The position numbers and the translations under genes are program-made. Source: Bog-756 sp963696495 (GTDB lineage Bacteria; Actinomycetota; Acidimicrobiia; Acidimicrobiales; RAAP-2). Taken from it: a DNA stretch of 64,000 nucleotides. The stretch covers positions 1,178,001-1,242,000 of the forward strand of contig CAVOKJ010000002.1 of NCBI GenBank assembly GCA_963696495.1, written 5' to 3'. The stretch's first letter is position 1. Each line of letters opens with the position of its first letter. The notes below the pieces were generated by a model. That model was not told where the DNA came from. It searched no databases and saw only the letters and a list, made by a program, of their open reading frames with translations. Below, in pieces: positions 44,128 to 53,748 of this stretch.

Positions 44128-45573
44128 CTAGAGCTCGCCGGCCCAGTCACGCTCGTTCAGGATCTCCGACATGCGGGCCAGGAAGCGGGCCACGTAGGCG
44201 CCGTCCACCGCCCGGTGGTCGAAGGTCAGGGCGGCCAGCCCCACCGAGTGGATGGCGATCGACTCGGACCCGTCGGGGAGCTCGACCACCACGGGCTTCC
44301 TCGAGACCCCGTCCGTGGAGAGGATCGCCACCTGGGGCTGGTTGATGACGGCACCGGTGAGCAGCGTCCCGAACGGCCCGGCGTTGGTGATGGAGAACGT
44401 CCCCCCGCTGATGTCGTCCAGGCTGAGGCGCTTGTTCCGCGCCCGGCCGGCCAGGTCGCGGATCCGGCGGGCCATGCCCAGCAGGTTCAGCTCCTCGGCG
44501 TTGTGCACCACCGGGACGATCAGGCCCTCGTTGTCGAGATCGACGGCGATGCCCAGGTTGACGTCGTGGTGGACGATGAGCGCGTCGTCGCCGACCGACG
44601 AGTTGAGATGGGGGAACTCGGCAAGTGCCTCGACGGCGGCCCGGGCGGCGAAGGGGAGGTAGGTGAGGCCGAAACCCTCCTCGGCGCGGAACCGCTCGCC
44701 GTGGGCCCTCCGGACCTGCTCCACCCGCTCGTAGTCGATCTCCTTGACCATCAGGGTGTGGGCCGAGGTCGCCTTGGAGCGGACCATGTGCTCGGCGGTC
44801 CTGCGCCTGATGTTGGTGAAGGGGACCACCTCGTCACGCGCCCCGTCCGGCGGCCGGTCGGTCGCCGGACCGGACCCGGTTGGCGGCGCCGACGGGAGGG
44901 GCGACGCCGTACGGTCGACGATGCTCGGCACGGGCGCCGGCTCCTGGGAGGTGTCCGCCACCGCCGCGGCCGGATGGGAGGCGATGGCGGCCTCGACATC
45001 GCCCCGGGTGATGCGCCCGCCCAACCCGGTCCCCCGGACGGACGCCGGGTCGAGATCGTGCTCGTGCAGCAACTTCCTCACCACGGGCGACAGGACCAGG
45101 CCCGGTCCCGCGGTGGCCAGCGGGGCGGTGGTCGCCAGCGGAGCCGCCGGCTCCTCGATCCCCCCCGGCGAGGGGTCGCCCGTGTGGTCGTCCGCCGGGA
45201 ACAGGTCCGCCTCCTCCTTGGCCACGTCGGCCCGTACGGCGGAGTCGGACGGTGGCTCGACGGTGGCGGCCGGGGCAGGGGGCGCCGGCGCCTCGACCAC
45301 CGACCCGTTGGCCTCAGGACCGTGGCCGTTGGAGCCCGGGCCGTCGGTGATCTCGGCCAGCTTCACGCCGACGTCGACCGTGTCCCCCTCCTCCACGAGG
45401 ATGGCGCTCAGTACACCCTCCGCCGGCGAGGGCACCTCCGAGTCGACCTTGTCCGTCGACACCTCGAACAGCGGCTCGTCACGGGCCACCTCGTCCCCGA
45501 CGGACTTGAACCACTTGGTGATGGTGCCCTCGGTGACCGTCTCGCCGAGTTGCGGCATGGTTACGTCAGCCAA
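44128..45573 (-). CDS. 2-oxo acid dehydrogenase E2, dihydrolipoyl acyltransferase
   Basis: 481 residues. One lipoyl domain (1-80) with the lipoylated Lys42 in EVSTDKVDSEVPS; an acidic/Ala-Pro linker; a peripheral-subunit-binding domain (SPVVRKLLHEHDLDPASVRG, about 163-200); and a catalytic domain ending with DHRAVDGAYVARFL, the His/Asp active site. Start is a TTG at 45573 overlapping the lpdA stop by 8 nt, with GGAAGGGG upstream; this gives the standard MADVTMPQLG N-terminus. Likely serves pyruvate (aceE nearby) and perhaps 2-oxoglutarate dehydrogenase. Confidence 0.93.
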   Translation of the reverse strand: MADVTMPQLGETVTEGTITKWFKSVGDEVARDEPLFEVSTDKVDSEVPSPAEGVLSAILVEEGDTVDVGVKLAEITDGPGSNGHGPEANGSVVEAPAPPAPAATVEPPSDSAVRADVAKEEADLFPADDHTGDPSPGGIEEPAAPLATTAPLATAGPGLVLSPVVRKLLHEHDLDPASVRGTGLGGRITRGDVEAAIASHPAAAVADTSQEPAPVPSIVDRTASPLPSAPPTGSGPATDRPPDGARDEVVPFTNIRRRTAEHMVRSKATSAHTLMVKEIDYERVEQVRRAHGERFRAEEGFGLTYLPFAARAAVEALAEFPHLNSSVGDDALIVHHDVNLGIAVDLDNEGLIVPVVHNAEELNLLGMARRIRDLAGRARNKRLSLDDISGGTFSITNAGPFGTLLTGAVINQPQVAILSTDGVSRKPVVVELPDGSESIAIHSVGLAALTFDHRAVDGAYVARFLARMSEILNERDWAGEL

Positions 45574-47074
45574 CGTGCAGACCCCTTCCGGTCAGTGCCA
45601 GCACCGTCTCGCCGAACGTCTCGGACAGGGACGGGTGCGGCTGGATGAACTGGGCGACCTCCTCGGCGGTGGCCTCCCAGTTGACGGCCAGGTAGCCGGC
45701 CCCCAGCTGCTCGGTGACCCAGGGCCCGACCATGTGGACCCCGAGGATCCTGCCGGCCGTCCCGTCGGGGAGGCGCTCCGCCACCACCTTCACCAGACCC
45801 TCGGTGTCGCCGATGATGCGGGCCCGGCTGTTGCCCCCGAAGGGGTCCTTCTTGACGACGACGTCATACCCCGCCGCCTCGGCCGCCTCCTCGGTCAGCC
45901 CGGCGAAGGCGACCTCGGGATGGCAGTAGATGGCCCAGGGCACCCGGCCGTAGTCGACCGGCACCACCGGCTCGCCCAGGATGCCCTTGATCACCACGAT
46001 CCCCTCGGCGAACCCCACGTGGGCGAGTTGGGGCGTGTCGGCCACCACGTCGCCCACCGCCCACACCCCGTCGGCGGCGGTGCGCATGGTGGCGTCGGCC
46101 TCCACGAACCCGCGCTCGTCGATGACCACGCCGGTGCCCGGGGCGACCAGGCCCTCGGTGCGGGGCCGGCGGCCGACCGAGACGACCACGGCCGAGACGG
46201 GGAGCTTCTCGCCGTCCCCGAACAAGAGGACCGTGCCGTTCCCCGACGGATCCGGCGTGTGCCCCTGGAGCTGGACGCCCGCCTTCACGTCGATCCCCCG
46301 CTTGCGGAACGACCGCGCCACCGTCTTCACGACGTCGCCGTCGCAGCTGTTGAGGAGCGACGGCAGCGCCTCGAAGACGGTCACCGTGGCGCCGAGGTCG
46401 CTCAACATGGAGGCGAACTCGCACCCGATGGCACCCCCGCCGATGACGGCCACCGAGTCGGGGACCTCCTCGAGGGCGAGCACCTCGTCCGACGTCATCA
46501 CCACCTGGCCGTCGATGTCGAAGCCGGGGATGGTCCGGGGGACCGATCCGGACGCCAGCACCACGTCGGTGCCGGTGATCTCGGTCGTCGAACCGTCGTT
46601 GCCGGCGATCCGCACCCGGTGGTCGGGGAGCAGCGTGCCACTGCCGCTGAACACGGTGACACCCCGACCCTTCAGGAGTCCCGCCAGGCCCTTGAAGAGC
46701 ACGTCGACGACCTCCTGCTTGCGGCGCTGGCTGACGCTGAAGTCGAGGGACGGCGTGTCCCCCGGTGCCCCGGTGCCCACCCCGAACCGACCGGCCCCGG
46801 CGACGGTCCGGAAGACCGCCGCCGTCTCCAGGAACTCCTTGGCCGGCACGCAGCCCCGGTGGAGGCAGGTGCCGCCGACCTTGTCGAGCTCGACGATGGC
46901 CACCGACAGCCCGGCGGCCGCGCCGTACAGGGCAGTGGCGTAGCCCCCGGGGCCGCCGCCGATGATCACCACGTCGAACCCGGCCGACCCCTCTCCGTCT
47001 GCACCCCCTGAACCGGCTCCCCCCGATGCCCGTGCTGTCGTTGCCACCTCGGGTGTCGTGGGAACCACCTCCAT
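45566..47074 (-). CDS. lpdA: Dihydrolipoyl dehydrogenase (E3)
   Basis: 502 residues. FAD site VVIIGGGPGGYATALYGA (34 onward), redox pair Cys70/Cys75 in GGTCLHRGCVPAKE, NAD site VIGGGAIGCEFASML, and the C-terminal active-site base His in QFIQPHPSLSET. It re-oxidises dihydrolipoyl groups of E2 and the glycine cleavage H protein. The first 30 residues are an extra Gly/Ser-rich extension, so an inner start is possible. First gene of the minus-strand lipoate operon. Confidence 0.96.
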   Translation of the reverse strand: MEVVPTTPEVATTARASGGAGSGGADGEGSAGFDVVIIGGGPGGYATALYGAAAGLSVAIVELDKVGGTCLHRGCVPAKEFLETAAVFRTVAGAGRFGVGTGAPGDTPSLDFSVSQRRKQEVVDVLFKGLAGLLKGRGVTVFSGSGTLLPDHRVRIAGNDGSTTEITGTDVVLASGSVPRTIPGFDIDGQVVMTSDEVLALEEVPDSVAVIGGGAIGCEFASMLSDLGATVTVFEALPSLLNSCDGDVVKTVARSFRKRGIDVKAGVQLQGHTPDPSGNGTVLLFGDGEKLPVSAVVVSVGRRPRTEGLVAPGTGVVIDERGFVEADATMRTAADGVWAVGDVVADTPQLAHVGFAEGIVVIKGILGEPVVPVDYGRVPWAIYCHPEVAFAGLTEEAAEAAGYDVVVKKDPFGGNSRARIIGDTEGLVKVVAERLPDGTAGRILGVHMVGPWVTEQLGAGYLAVNWEATAEEVAQFIQPHPSLSETFGETVLALTGRGLHVG

Positions 47075-47192
47075 CGCGTCGTCGAACCCTTGCCTGTCGC
47101 CGTGGCCAGCCTACCGGTCCCACCAGGGCCGTCGGCCTCCCCGGGTGGACGCTCCGGGCGGTCGGCTCAGGCCGTCGGCCCGGACGGTCGGC

Positions 47193-48074
47193 TCAGGAGA
47201 GCACCCGGCGCCGGAAGTTCCGGAGGCCGAGTCCGAGGAAGAGGGCGAGGAACCCGGTCAGGACCGGATACACCACGTAGAGGTGCATGTGGGGCGCGTC
47301 GGTGAAGGCGGCGCGCATCCCCTCGTTGACGTAGATGAGCGGGTTGATCAGCACGACCGTCTGGAGCCAGTGCCAGCCCTCGGCCTGGATGGGCGCCAGT
47401 CGGGTCCACTGGTAGTAGGTCCCACCGAGGAAGGTCACCGGGAGGATGATGAAGCCGAACATGAGTCCGATGTTGCGCGGCTCGAAGCTCGTCCCGAGCA
47501 GCAGGCCCAGTGACGCCATGGTCACGCAAGCCAACGGCACGATGGTGACGACGATCCACCAGTGGAACGTGAGGTGGGCCTCGACGCCCTTGGCGTGGAC
47601 GACCGAGGCGATGGGCAGGACGATCACGGCGGAGATGAGGCCCTGGACCGCACCGGACAGGACCTTGGCCATGGCCACCAGCCAGATGGGGCACGGAGCC
47701 TGGACCCGGTCCTCGATCTCGCGGGTGAACCCGAACTCCTGGGACATGGTCAGGGCCACCGACTGCACCCCCTGGAAGAGGATCGAGATGCCGACCACGC
47801 CGGGGACGAGCACGGTGGCGAACGCCGACTCCTCGCCCGGCCGGCTGCCCCCGCCGATGCCCTGGCCGATCTTCGGGAAGACGTAGAGGAAGACGAAGCA
47901 GAGCAGGAACGGCTGCACGAGGGTGCGGACCACGAACTCGAAGAGGTGCTTGCGCAGCACGACCAGGTCGCGCAGGATCAGGGCCCACAGGGCGATCCGG
48001 CTGGCGGCCATCGAGGAGCGGACGGGCGTCGTGTGGACGGCTTCGGTCGGTGCTGGCGACTCCACGGACGTCAT
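47193..48074 (-). CDS. ABC-2 type transporter permease
   Basis: 293 residues with six predicted membrane helices. VVGISILFQGVQSVALTMSQ and EFGFTREIEDRVQAPCPIWL are the DrrB/ABC-2 conserved segment; the FIILPVTFLGGTYYQWTRL helix is also typical. ATG overlaps the ATPase stop as ATGA, so it forms an exporter with that gene. Substrate unknown (drug, lipid or polysaccharide). Confidence 0.92.
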   Translation of the reverse strand: MTSVESPAPTEAVHTTPVRSSMAASRIALWALILRDLVVLRKHLFEFVVRTLVQPFLLCFVFLYVFPKIGQGIGGGSRPGEESAFATVLVPGVVGISILFQGVQSVALTMSQEFGFTREIEDRVQAPCPIWLVAMAKVLSGAVQGLISAVIVLPIASVVHAKGVEAHLTFHWWIVVTIVPLACVTMASLGLLLGTSFEPRNIGLMFGFIILPVTFLGGTYYQWTRLAPIQAEGWHWLQTVVLINPLIYVNEGMRAAFTDAPHMHLYVVYPVLTGFLALFLGLGLRNFRRRVLS

Positions 48075-49066
48075 CCCTCGCGCAGCTCCTTGCCGGTGAG
48101 GTTGATGAAGACCGTCTCCAGGGTCGGCTCGTTCACCGACAGGTCGAGGACCGGAAAGCCGGCACCCTCGGCCACCGACACCACCGTGGGCAGGAGCCGG
48201 TCCTTGCCCTTCACGTGGAGCTCCACCCCGCCGTCGATGGGTCGCGTCCGGGTCACGCCGGGCACGCCCTCGCTGAGGGCGCCGGCCAGCTCGGCCTGGT
48301 CACCGGTGGCGGTCACCGTGACGATGGTGTCGGCGTCGATCTGCTGCTTGAGGGCGGCCGGGGTGTCGAGGGCCAGGATCTTGCCGCCGTCCATGATGGC
48401 CACCCTCCCACAGAGCTGCTCCGCCTCCTCCATGTAGTGGGTGGTGAGCAGGATGGTCTGGCCGTCGGCGTTGAGGGAGCGCAGCGTGTCCCACAGGGCG
48501 AGGCGGCTCTGGGGATCGAGGCCGGCCGTCGGCTCGTCGAGGAACAGCACCGCCGGACGGTGGAAGATGGCCCGGGCCACCATCAGCCGCTGAGCCATGC
48601 CACCCGACAGGGCGTACACCGAGGCGCCCGCCCACTTCTCCAGTTGGAACTGGGCCAGCAGCGCCGTCGCCGTTCGGCGCGACTCCCGGGCCGGGATCCC
48701 GAAGAGGCGACCGTGGAAGTACAGGTTCTCCCAGACGGTGAGCTGGCGGTCCAACGTGTTCTGCTGGCTGACGATGCCGATGATCTGCTTGGCCAGTGCC
48801 GGGTGGGCCACGACGTCGATGCCCCCGACGAAGGCCCGGCCCGACGTGGGGATGACCCGGGTGGTCAACATCCCCGCCGTGGTGGTCTTTCCGGCGCCGT
48901 TCGGACCGAGCAGCCCGAAGATCTCACCCGGCTCGACCAGCAGGTCCAACTGGTCGACGGCCCGGAAGTCCGCTCCGGCATAGACCTTGGTGAGCTGCTC
49001 GGTGCGGATGATGGCGCCGCTGGCGCCGTTCTGCCCGGTGAAGTCGGTGGTGCGGGTCGAAGTCAT
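48071..49066 (-). CDS. ABC transporter ATP-binding protein, DrrA-like
   Basis: 331 residues. Walker A GPNGAGKTTT, signature ALSGGMAQRLMVARA, Walker B LFLDEPTAGLDPQSR and the switch TTHYMEEAE are intact. The C-terminal 90 residues after the nucleotide domain match the DrrA-type tail of drug exporters. Pairs with the permease that follows. Confidence 0.94.
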   Translation of the reverse strand: MTSTRTTDFTGQNGASGAIIRTEQLTKVYAGADFRAVDQLDLLVEPGEIFGLLGPNGAGKTTTAGMLTTRVIPTSGRAFVGGIDVVAHPALAKQIIGIVSQQNTLDRQLTVWENLYFHGRLFGIPARESRRTATALLAQFQLEKWAGASVYALSGGMAQRLMVARAIFHRPAVLFLDEPTAGLDPQSRLALWDTLRSLNADGQTILLTTHYMEEAEQLCGRVAIMDGGKILALDTPAALKQQIDADTIVTVTATGDQAELAGALSEGVPGVTRTRPIDGGVELHVKGKDRLLPTVVSVAEGAGFPVLDLSVNEPTLETVFINLTGKELREG

Positions 49067-49120
49067 GGCGATGGCGACACCCTACCCTTCGACCCCCTCG
49101 GCCGATGGCGCTGCAACCGC

Positions 49121-49888
49121 CTACTTCGGGGGCATGCGGATCCCGCCGTCGAGCCGGATCACCTCGGCGTTCAGGTAGCTGTTGGCGGCGATGTGGGCGA
49201 CCAGCTCACCGAACTCGGCCGGGTTGCCCAGGCGCTTGGGGAAATTGACCGACTCGGCCAGGGCATTGCGCGCCTCGTCGGGCAGCATGGCCAGCAGTGG
49301 TGTGTCGAACAGGCCCGGGGCGATGGCCAGCACCCGGATCCCGACCACGGCCAGGTCCCGCGCCGCCGGGAGCGTCATCCCCACGATCGCCCCCTTGGAG
49401 GCCGAGTAGGCCAGCTGGCCGATCTGGCCGTCGAACGCGGCCACCGAAGCGGTGTTGACGATGACGCCGCGCTCGCCGTTCTCCTGGGGCTCGACCGTCG
49501 AGATCACCGACGCCGCCTTGGTCATCACGTTGAAGGTGCCGATCACGTTCAGGTTCTGGATGAACTGGAACGGCTGGAGGTCGTGGGGCGAGCCGTCGCG
49601 GTTGATGACCCGGCCCACCCACCCCGTGCCGGCGCAATTGACGGCGATCCTCAGGTTGCCTCCCTCGGCGGCCTGGTCCACCGCCCGCTGGGCATCCTCG
49701 GGGTCGGTGACGTCACCGCCGACGAAGTTGGCACCGGAGCCGATGGAGGTGACCACCTCCTTCCCCCGCTCCTCGTTGCGATCGAACACGGTGACCCGGA
49801 CGCCCAGGGAGGCGAGCTTGTGGGCGGTGGCCTCGCCGAGGCCCGATGCGCCGCCGGTCACGATTGCTGAACTTCCGTTGATCTCCAT
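49121..49888 (-). CDS. Short-chain dehydrogenase, 3-hydroxyacyl-CoA dehydrogenase type II-like
   Basis: 255 residues. AIVTGGASGLGEATAHKL, NCAGTGWVGR, NTASVAAFDGQIGQ with catalytic Ser, and YSASKGAIVG with catalytic Tyr/Lys. AIAPGLFDTPLLAMLPDEAR and FPKRLGNPAEFGELV resemble the HSD10/type II 3-hydroxyacyl-CoA dehydrogenase group. ATG is 6 nt from TAATCT. Confidence 0.92.
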   Translation of the reverse strand: MEINGSSAIVTGGASGLGEATAHKLASLGVRVTVFDRNEERGKEVVTSIGSGANFVGGDVTDPEDAQRAVDQAAEGGNLRIAVNCAGTGWVGRVINRDGSPHDLQPFQFIQNLNVIGTFNVMTKAASVISTVEPQENGERGVIVNTASVAAFDGQIGQLAYSASKGAIVGMTLPAARDLAVVGIRVLAIAPGLFDTPLLAMLPDEARNALAESVNFPKRLGNPAEFGELVAHIAANSYLNAEVIRLDGGIRMPPK

Positions 49889-49894
49889 CCCGCC

Positions 49895-49900
49895 AGATTA
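49895..49900 (-). promoter_or_regulatory. Leaderless -10 element (TAATCT) of the SDR gene
   Basis: TAATCT with 6 nt to the ATG at 49888 on the minus strand, one of the closest matches to TATAAT in this GC-rich window. Confidence 0.6.
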
Positions 49901-49974
49901 GGGGCACGGGGACGGGGCGGAAAACCGAGGGCGACCGGCCTCCCGCCCGCCCGTCGGGAAGAGTCGGTGCCCCG

Positions 49975-50427
49975 CTACTGGGCGGCCGCCGCCTGGGTGG
50001 CCAGCAGGTCGACCAGGTCGTTCATCGTGTGCCCCGAGTGCCCCTTCACCCACTCGAAGGTCACCGGCCGGCCCGACTCGAGCACCAGGGGGAGGAGCTC
50101 CTTCCAGAGGTCCTGGTTGGCCACCGGCTTGCCCTGGGCGTTCCGCCAGCCCCGGCGCTGCCACCCCGACCACCAGCCCTGCTTGAAGCAGTTCACGACA
50201 TAGGTGGAGTCACTCACGACGTGGAGGGGGCCGTCCAGGGCCTGCAGGGCCCGCACCACGGCCGTCACCTCCATCCGCTGATTGGTGGTGTGGGGCTCGC
50301 CGCCGCTGTCGGAGGGTCCGCCCTCGACAGCCCAGGCCCATCCGCCCGGTCCCGGGTTCCCGAGACAGGAGCCGTCGGTGTAGACGACGGTCGCGGCTGA
50401 CTCGGCGGTCGGTGGTGCTGGGCTCAT
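49975..50427 (-). CDS. rnhA: Ribonuclease HI
   Basis: 150 residues from ATG at 50427. Catalytic acidic residues are Asp18 (VYTDGSCLGNPGPGGWA), Glu53 (NQRMEVTAV), Asp73 (VSDSTYV) and Asp140 (HSGHTMNDLVDLLA). Removes RNA from RNA-DNA hybrids. Divergent from aceE. Confidence 0.96.
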   Translation of the reverse strand: MSPAPPTAESAATVVYTDGSCLGNPGPGGWAWAVEGGPSDSGGEPHTTNQRMEVTAVVRALQALDGPLHVVSDSTYVVNCFKQGWWSGWQRRGWRNAQGKPVANQDLWKELLPLVLESGRPVTFEWVKGHSGHTMNDLVDLLATQAAAAQ

Positions 50428-50451
50428 CGGGACAGCATGCCCGCTCGGGGG

Positions 50452-50517
50452 CGTCCGCGAGTGCACCGACCGGGCCCCGCTGTCCGAGAGTGTTCCCCCA
50501 CGACGTCCGCGAGTGCA
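50452..50517. repeat. Three spaced copies of a CGTCCGCGAGTGCA-like motif upstream of aceE
   Basis: CGTCCGCGAGTGCA is exact at 50452-50465 and 50504-50517; a degenerate copy (TGTCCGAGAGTGTT) lies at 50481-50494. They fill the 101-bp gap between the divergent rnhA and aceE starts. They may be operators, or remnants of a short interspersed repeat. Confidence 0.65.
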
Positions 50518-50528
50518 AGCATGGGAGC

Positions 50529-53297
50529 ATGCTCTTCGACGGCGTCAGCCACCAACTTCCTGACCGGGACCCGTCCGAGACAGCCGAGTGGCTCGATGCC
50601 TTCGACGACGTGGTCGACACCTACGGGAGGACCCGGGCCCGCTACCTGCTGATGCGGATCCTCGAGCGGGCCGGGCAGAAGCAGGTGGAGTTCCCGGCCA
50701 CCGTGTCGAGCCCCTACGTCAACACCATCCCCACCGACGAGGAGCCGGACTTCCCCGGCGACGAGTACCTCGAACGGCGCATCCGGGCCTTCATCCGCTG
50801 GAACGCCGCCGTGATGGTTCTCCGGGCCAACAGCCGGTCGGAGTCCATCGGGGGCCACCTCTCCACCTACGCCAGCTCGGCGTCGCTGTACGAGGTCGGC
50901 TTCAACCACTTCTTCCGGGGGAAGGACGACGGGAGGCCGGGCGACCAGGTCTACTTCCAGGGGCATGCGTCGCCGGGCATCTACGCCCGGGCGTTCGTGG
51001 AGGGTCGGCTGACCGAGGACGCACTGGACAATTTCCGGTTCGAGGTGGGTGACGGCGGCCTGTCCTCCTACCCCCACCCCCGTCTCATGCCCGACTTCTG
51101 GGAGTACCCGACGGTGTCGATGGGCCTCGGTCCGCTCAACGCCATCGCCCAGGCCCACGTGAGCCGGTACCTGCACGCCCGGGGACTGGTCGACACCGGA
51201 GACAGCCGGGTGTGGTGCTTCGTGGGCGACGGCGAGCTCGACGAGCCCGAGACCCTCGGGTCACTGGGCATGGCCGGACGCGAGCACCTCGACAACCTGG
51301 TGTTCGTGGTCAACTGCAACCTCCAGCGGCTGGACGGCCCGGTGCGGGGGAACGGGAAGGTCATCCAGGAGTTCGAGGCCCTCTTCCGGGGGGCGGGCTG
51401 GAACGTCATCAAGGTGATCTGGGGCCGGACGTGGGACGACCTGCTCGCCAAGGACGTCGACGGGGTGCTGCTCAACAAGATGAACTCGACCGTGGACGGC
51501 GAGTTCCAGAAGTACGCCACCGAATCGGGTGCCTACATCCGGGAGCACTTCTTCGGGCCCGATCCCCGACTGGGCCAACTGGTGGCGCACCTCACCGACG
51601 AGGAGCTCCAGTCGCTGCCCCGCGGGGGCCACGACTACCGGAAGCTGTACGCCGCCTACCGGGCGGCCACCGAGCACGTCGGCGCCCCGACCGCCATCCT
51701 GGCCAAGACGATCAAGGGGTGGACCCTCGGTCCCGAGATCGAGGCCCGCAACGCCACCCACCAGATCAAGAAGATGACCAAGGCCCAACTGCTCACCCTC
51801 AGGAACCGGCTCTTCCTCCACGACGAGATACCCGAGGAGGACCTCGACGCCGACCTGCCCCCGTACTACCGGCCGGCACCCGACTCGAAGGCCGGTGCCT
51901 ACCTCGCCGAGCGTCGAGCGACCCTCGGCGGGGCCGTACCCAAGCGGGTCGTGCGCGCCCTGCCACTCATCCCACCCTCCGACGGCCCCTTCGACGAGCT
52001 GATGGCCGGATCGGGCAACCAGCAGGTGTCCACCACCATGGCCTTCGCCCGCCTCCTGCGATCGCTGGTCAGGGATCCCTCCATCGGGCGCCGGATCGTC
52101 CCCATCGTCTCCGACGAGGCCCGGACCTTCGGGCTCGAGTCGCTCATCAGCGAAGTGCAGATCTACGCGCCGGAAGGCCAGCGTTACACGCCGGTGGACG
52201 CCGGACTCGCCCTCCACTACGCCGAGAGCGAGTCCGGGCAGGTGCTCCAGGAGGGCATCAGCGAGGCCGGCGCCGCCGCCGCCTTCACCGCCGCGGCCAC
52301 CTCGTACGCCACCTGGGGCGAGCAGACCATCCCCTTCTACCTCTTCTATTCCATGTTCGGCTACCAGCGGGTCGGTGATCTGATGTGGGCACTGGGCGAC
52401 AGCCGCGGCCGCGGCTTCCTCCTCGGGTGCACCGCCGGGAGGACCACGCTCAACGGCGAGGGGCTCCAGCACCAGGACGGTCACTCCCTGCTGCTCGCCT
52501 CCGCCATCCCGAGCGTGGCCGCCTACGACCCGGCCTTCTCCTACGAGGTCGCCGCCATCGTCCAGGACGGGATCGCCCGCATGTCCGGTGCCGATCCCGA
52601 GGACCGGATCTGGTACCTCACCCTCTACAACGAGAACTACCGGATGCCGGCACTGCCGGAGGACCCGGTCGAGGCCGAGCGGGTACGCCGGGGTGCCGTC
52701 GACGGCCTCTACCGCTTCGACCCCGCCGTCCTGGTCGACGGTTCCGAGCCGGCTCCCCCGTCCGATCCGCACCATGACGCCCGGCCGGCCGGGACGGTCC
52801 CGCTGACAGCGACGCTCTTGTTCTCCGGGTCGGCCTGGCAGGCGGCCGTGGAGGCCCGCCGGCTGCTGCACGACGACTGGGGCGTCGACGCCGATCTGTG
52901 GTCGGTCACCTCGTACAAGTCGCTCCGCGAGGACGCCATGTCGGCGGAGCGCTGGAACCGGCTCCACCCGGGCGAGGACGAGCGGGTCCCGCTGGTGACG
53001 GAGCAGCTCCGCCGATCCGACGGGCCGATCGTGGCGGTCACCGATTTCGTGCGGGCCGTCCCCGACCAGGTGTCCCGGTGGATGCCCCGCCGGTTCACGT
53101 CGCTCGGCACCGACGGCTTCGGGCGCTCGGACACGAGGGACGTGCTGCGGCGGTTCTTCGAGGTGGACGCCGTCCACGTCGTGGTGGCCGTCCTCGGCGC
53201 GCTGGCGGCCGACGGGCTGGTTCCGGTGCAGGCCGCCGCCGATGCCGTCGGGCGCTACCGCATCGATCCCGGCAGTCCCGACCCCTGGTCCTTCTGA
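50529..53297 (+). CDS. aceE: Pyruvate dehydrogenase E1 component, homodimeric type
   Basis: 922 residues, the usual AceE length, from ATG at 50529 (preceded by GGGAG). The thiamine diphosphate motif begins at about 233 with GDGELDEPETLG and ends near NCNLQRLDG; GGHLSTYASSASLYEVGFNH and FYSMFGYQRVGDL are further AceE landmarks. It decarboxylates pyruvate and acetylates the lipoyl group of E2. Actinobacteria combine this E1 with an E2 and LpdA like those encoded 4-8 kb away. Confidence 0.96.
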   Translation: MLFDGVSHQLPDRDPSETAEWLDAFDDVVDTYGRTRARYLLMRILERAGQKQVEFPATVSSPYVNTIPTDEEPDFPGDEYLERRIRAFIRWNAAVMVLRANSRSESIGGHLSTYASSASLYEVGFNHFFRGKDDGRPGDQVYFQGHASPGIYARAFVEGRLTEDALDNFRFEVGDGGLSSYPHPRLMPDFWEYPTVSMGLGPLNAIAQAHVSRYLHARGLVDTGDSRVWCFVGDGELDEPETLGSLGMAGREHLDNLVFVVNCNLQRLDGPVRGNGKVIQEFEALFRGAGWNVIKVIWGRTWDDLLAKDVDGVLLNKMNSTVDGEFQKYATESGAYIREHFFGPDPRLGQLVAHLTDEELQSLPRGGHDYRKLYAAYRAATEHVGAPTAILAKTIKGWTLGPEIEARNATHQIKKMTKAQLLTLRNRLFLHDEIPEEDLDADLPPYYRPAPDSKAGAYLAERRATLGGAVPKRVVRALPLIPPSDGPFDELMAGSGNQQVSTTMAFARLLRSLVRDPSIGRRIVPIVSDEARTFGLESLISEVQIYAPEGQRYTPVDAGLALHYAESESGQVLQEGISEAGAAAAFTAAATSYATWGEQTIPFYLFYSMFGYQRVGDLMWALGDSRGRGFLLGCTAGRTTLNGEGLQHQDGHSLLLASAIPSVAAYDPAFSYEVAAIVQDGIARMSGADPEDRIWYLTLYNENYRMPALPEDPVEAERVRRGAVDGLYRFDPAVLVDGSEPAPPSDPHHDARPAGTVPLTATLLFSGSAWQAAVEARRLLHDDWGVDADLWSVTSYKSLREDAMSAERWNRLHPGEDERVPLVTEQLRRSDGPIVAVTDFVRAVPDQVSRWMPRRFTSLGTDGFGRSDTRDVLRRFFEVDAVHVVVAVLGALAADGLVPVQAAADAVGRYRIDPGSPDPWSF

Positions 53298-53349
53298 GCG
53301 CAGTCCTGCTCCGGCCACCGCTCCGTGCCGGGACCGGACCCCTGTCGGC

Positions 53350-53742
53350 TCACCGGCCGGCTTGCGCCCGGGGGCGATCCTGGCGGGCGGCCCAGACCAT
53401 GGCCGCCTGGAGGGGGAGCCGGCCCCAGGCCAGCAGCGGGCTGTCGGCGATGCCCGGGTTCCTCCCCGTGCCGGCGTCGAGTGCCATCTGCACGTTGGCG
53501 GGGAACACCGCGGCCAGCACGGCGATGCTGAGCGGCGAGGCCCACCGATCGCCCCGCACCAGGCCCAGCGCGCACGCCAGCTCGGCGGCGCCACTGGCGT
53601 AGATCAGGGTCCGGTGGAGACGGGTCGGCACCAGCCTCGGCATGATGGCGTCGAACGAGCTCGGCCGGACGAGGTGGACGACGCCACTGGCGCCGAAGGC
53701 ACCGGCCAGCGCCAGAGGGGCGGTGCGTCGGAGATTGGGCAC
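53350..53742 (-). CDS. DoxX-like small membrane protein
   Basis: 130 residues with four predicted membrane helices. ASGVVHLVRPSSFDAIMPRLVP, YASGAAELACALGLV and FPANVQMALDAG are the DoxX-like layout (HxLRPxxF, SGxxEL, FPANxxMA). Function poorly known; some relatives are linked to quinone or sulfur oxidation. GTG start is 6 nt from TAGAGT. Confidence 0.86.
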   Translation of the reverse strand: MPNLRRTAPLALAGAFGASGVVHLVRPSSFDAIMPRLVPTRLHRTLIYASGAAELACALGLVRGDRWASPLSIAVLAAVFPANVQMALDAGTGRNPGIADSPLLAWGRLPLQAAMVWAARQDRPRAQAGR

Positions 53743-53748
53743 CGGACC

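Noticed and set aside
51261..53594. 777-residue open frame on the minus strand
   Set aside because: Antisense to aceE, without recognisable domain.
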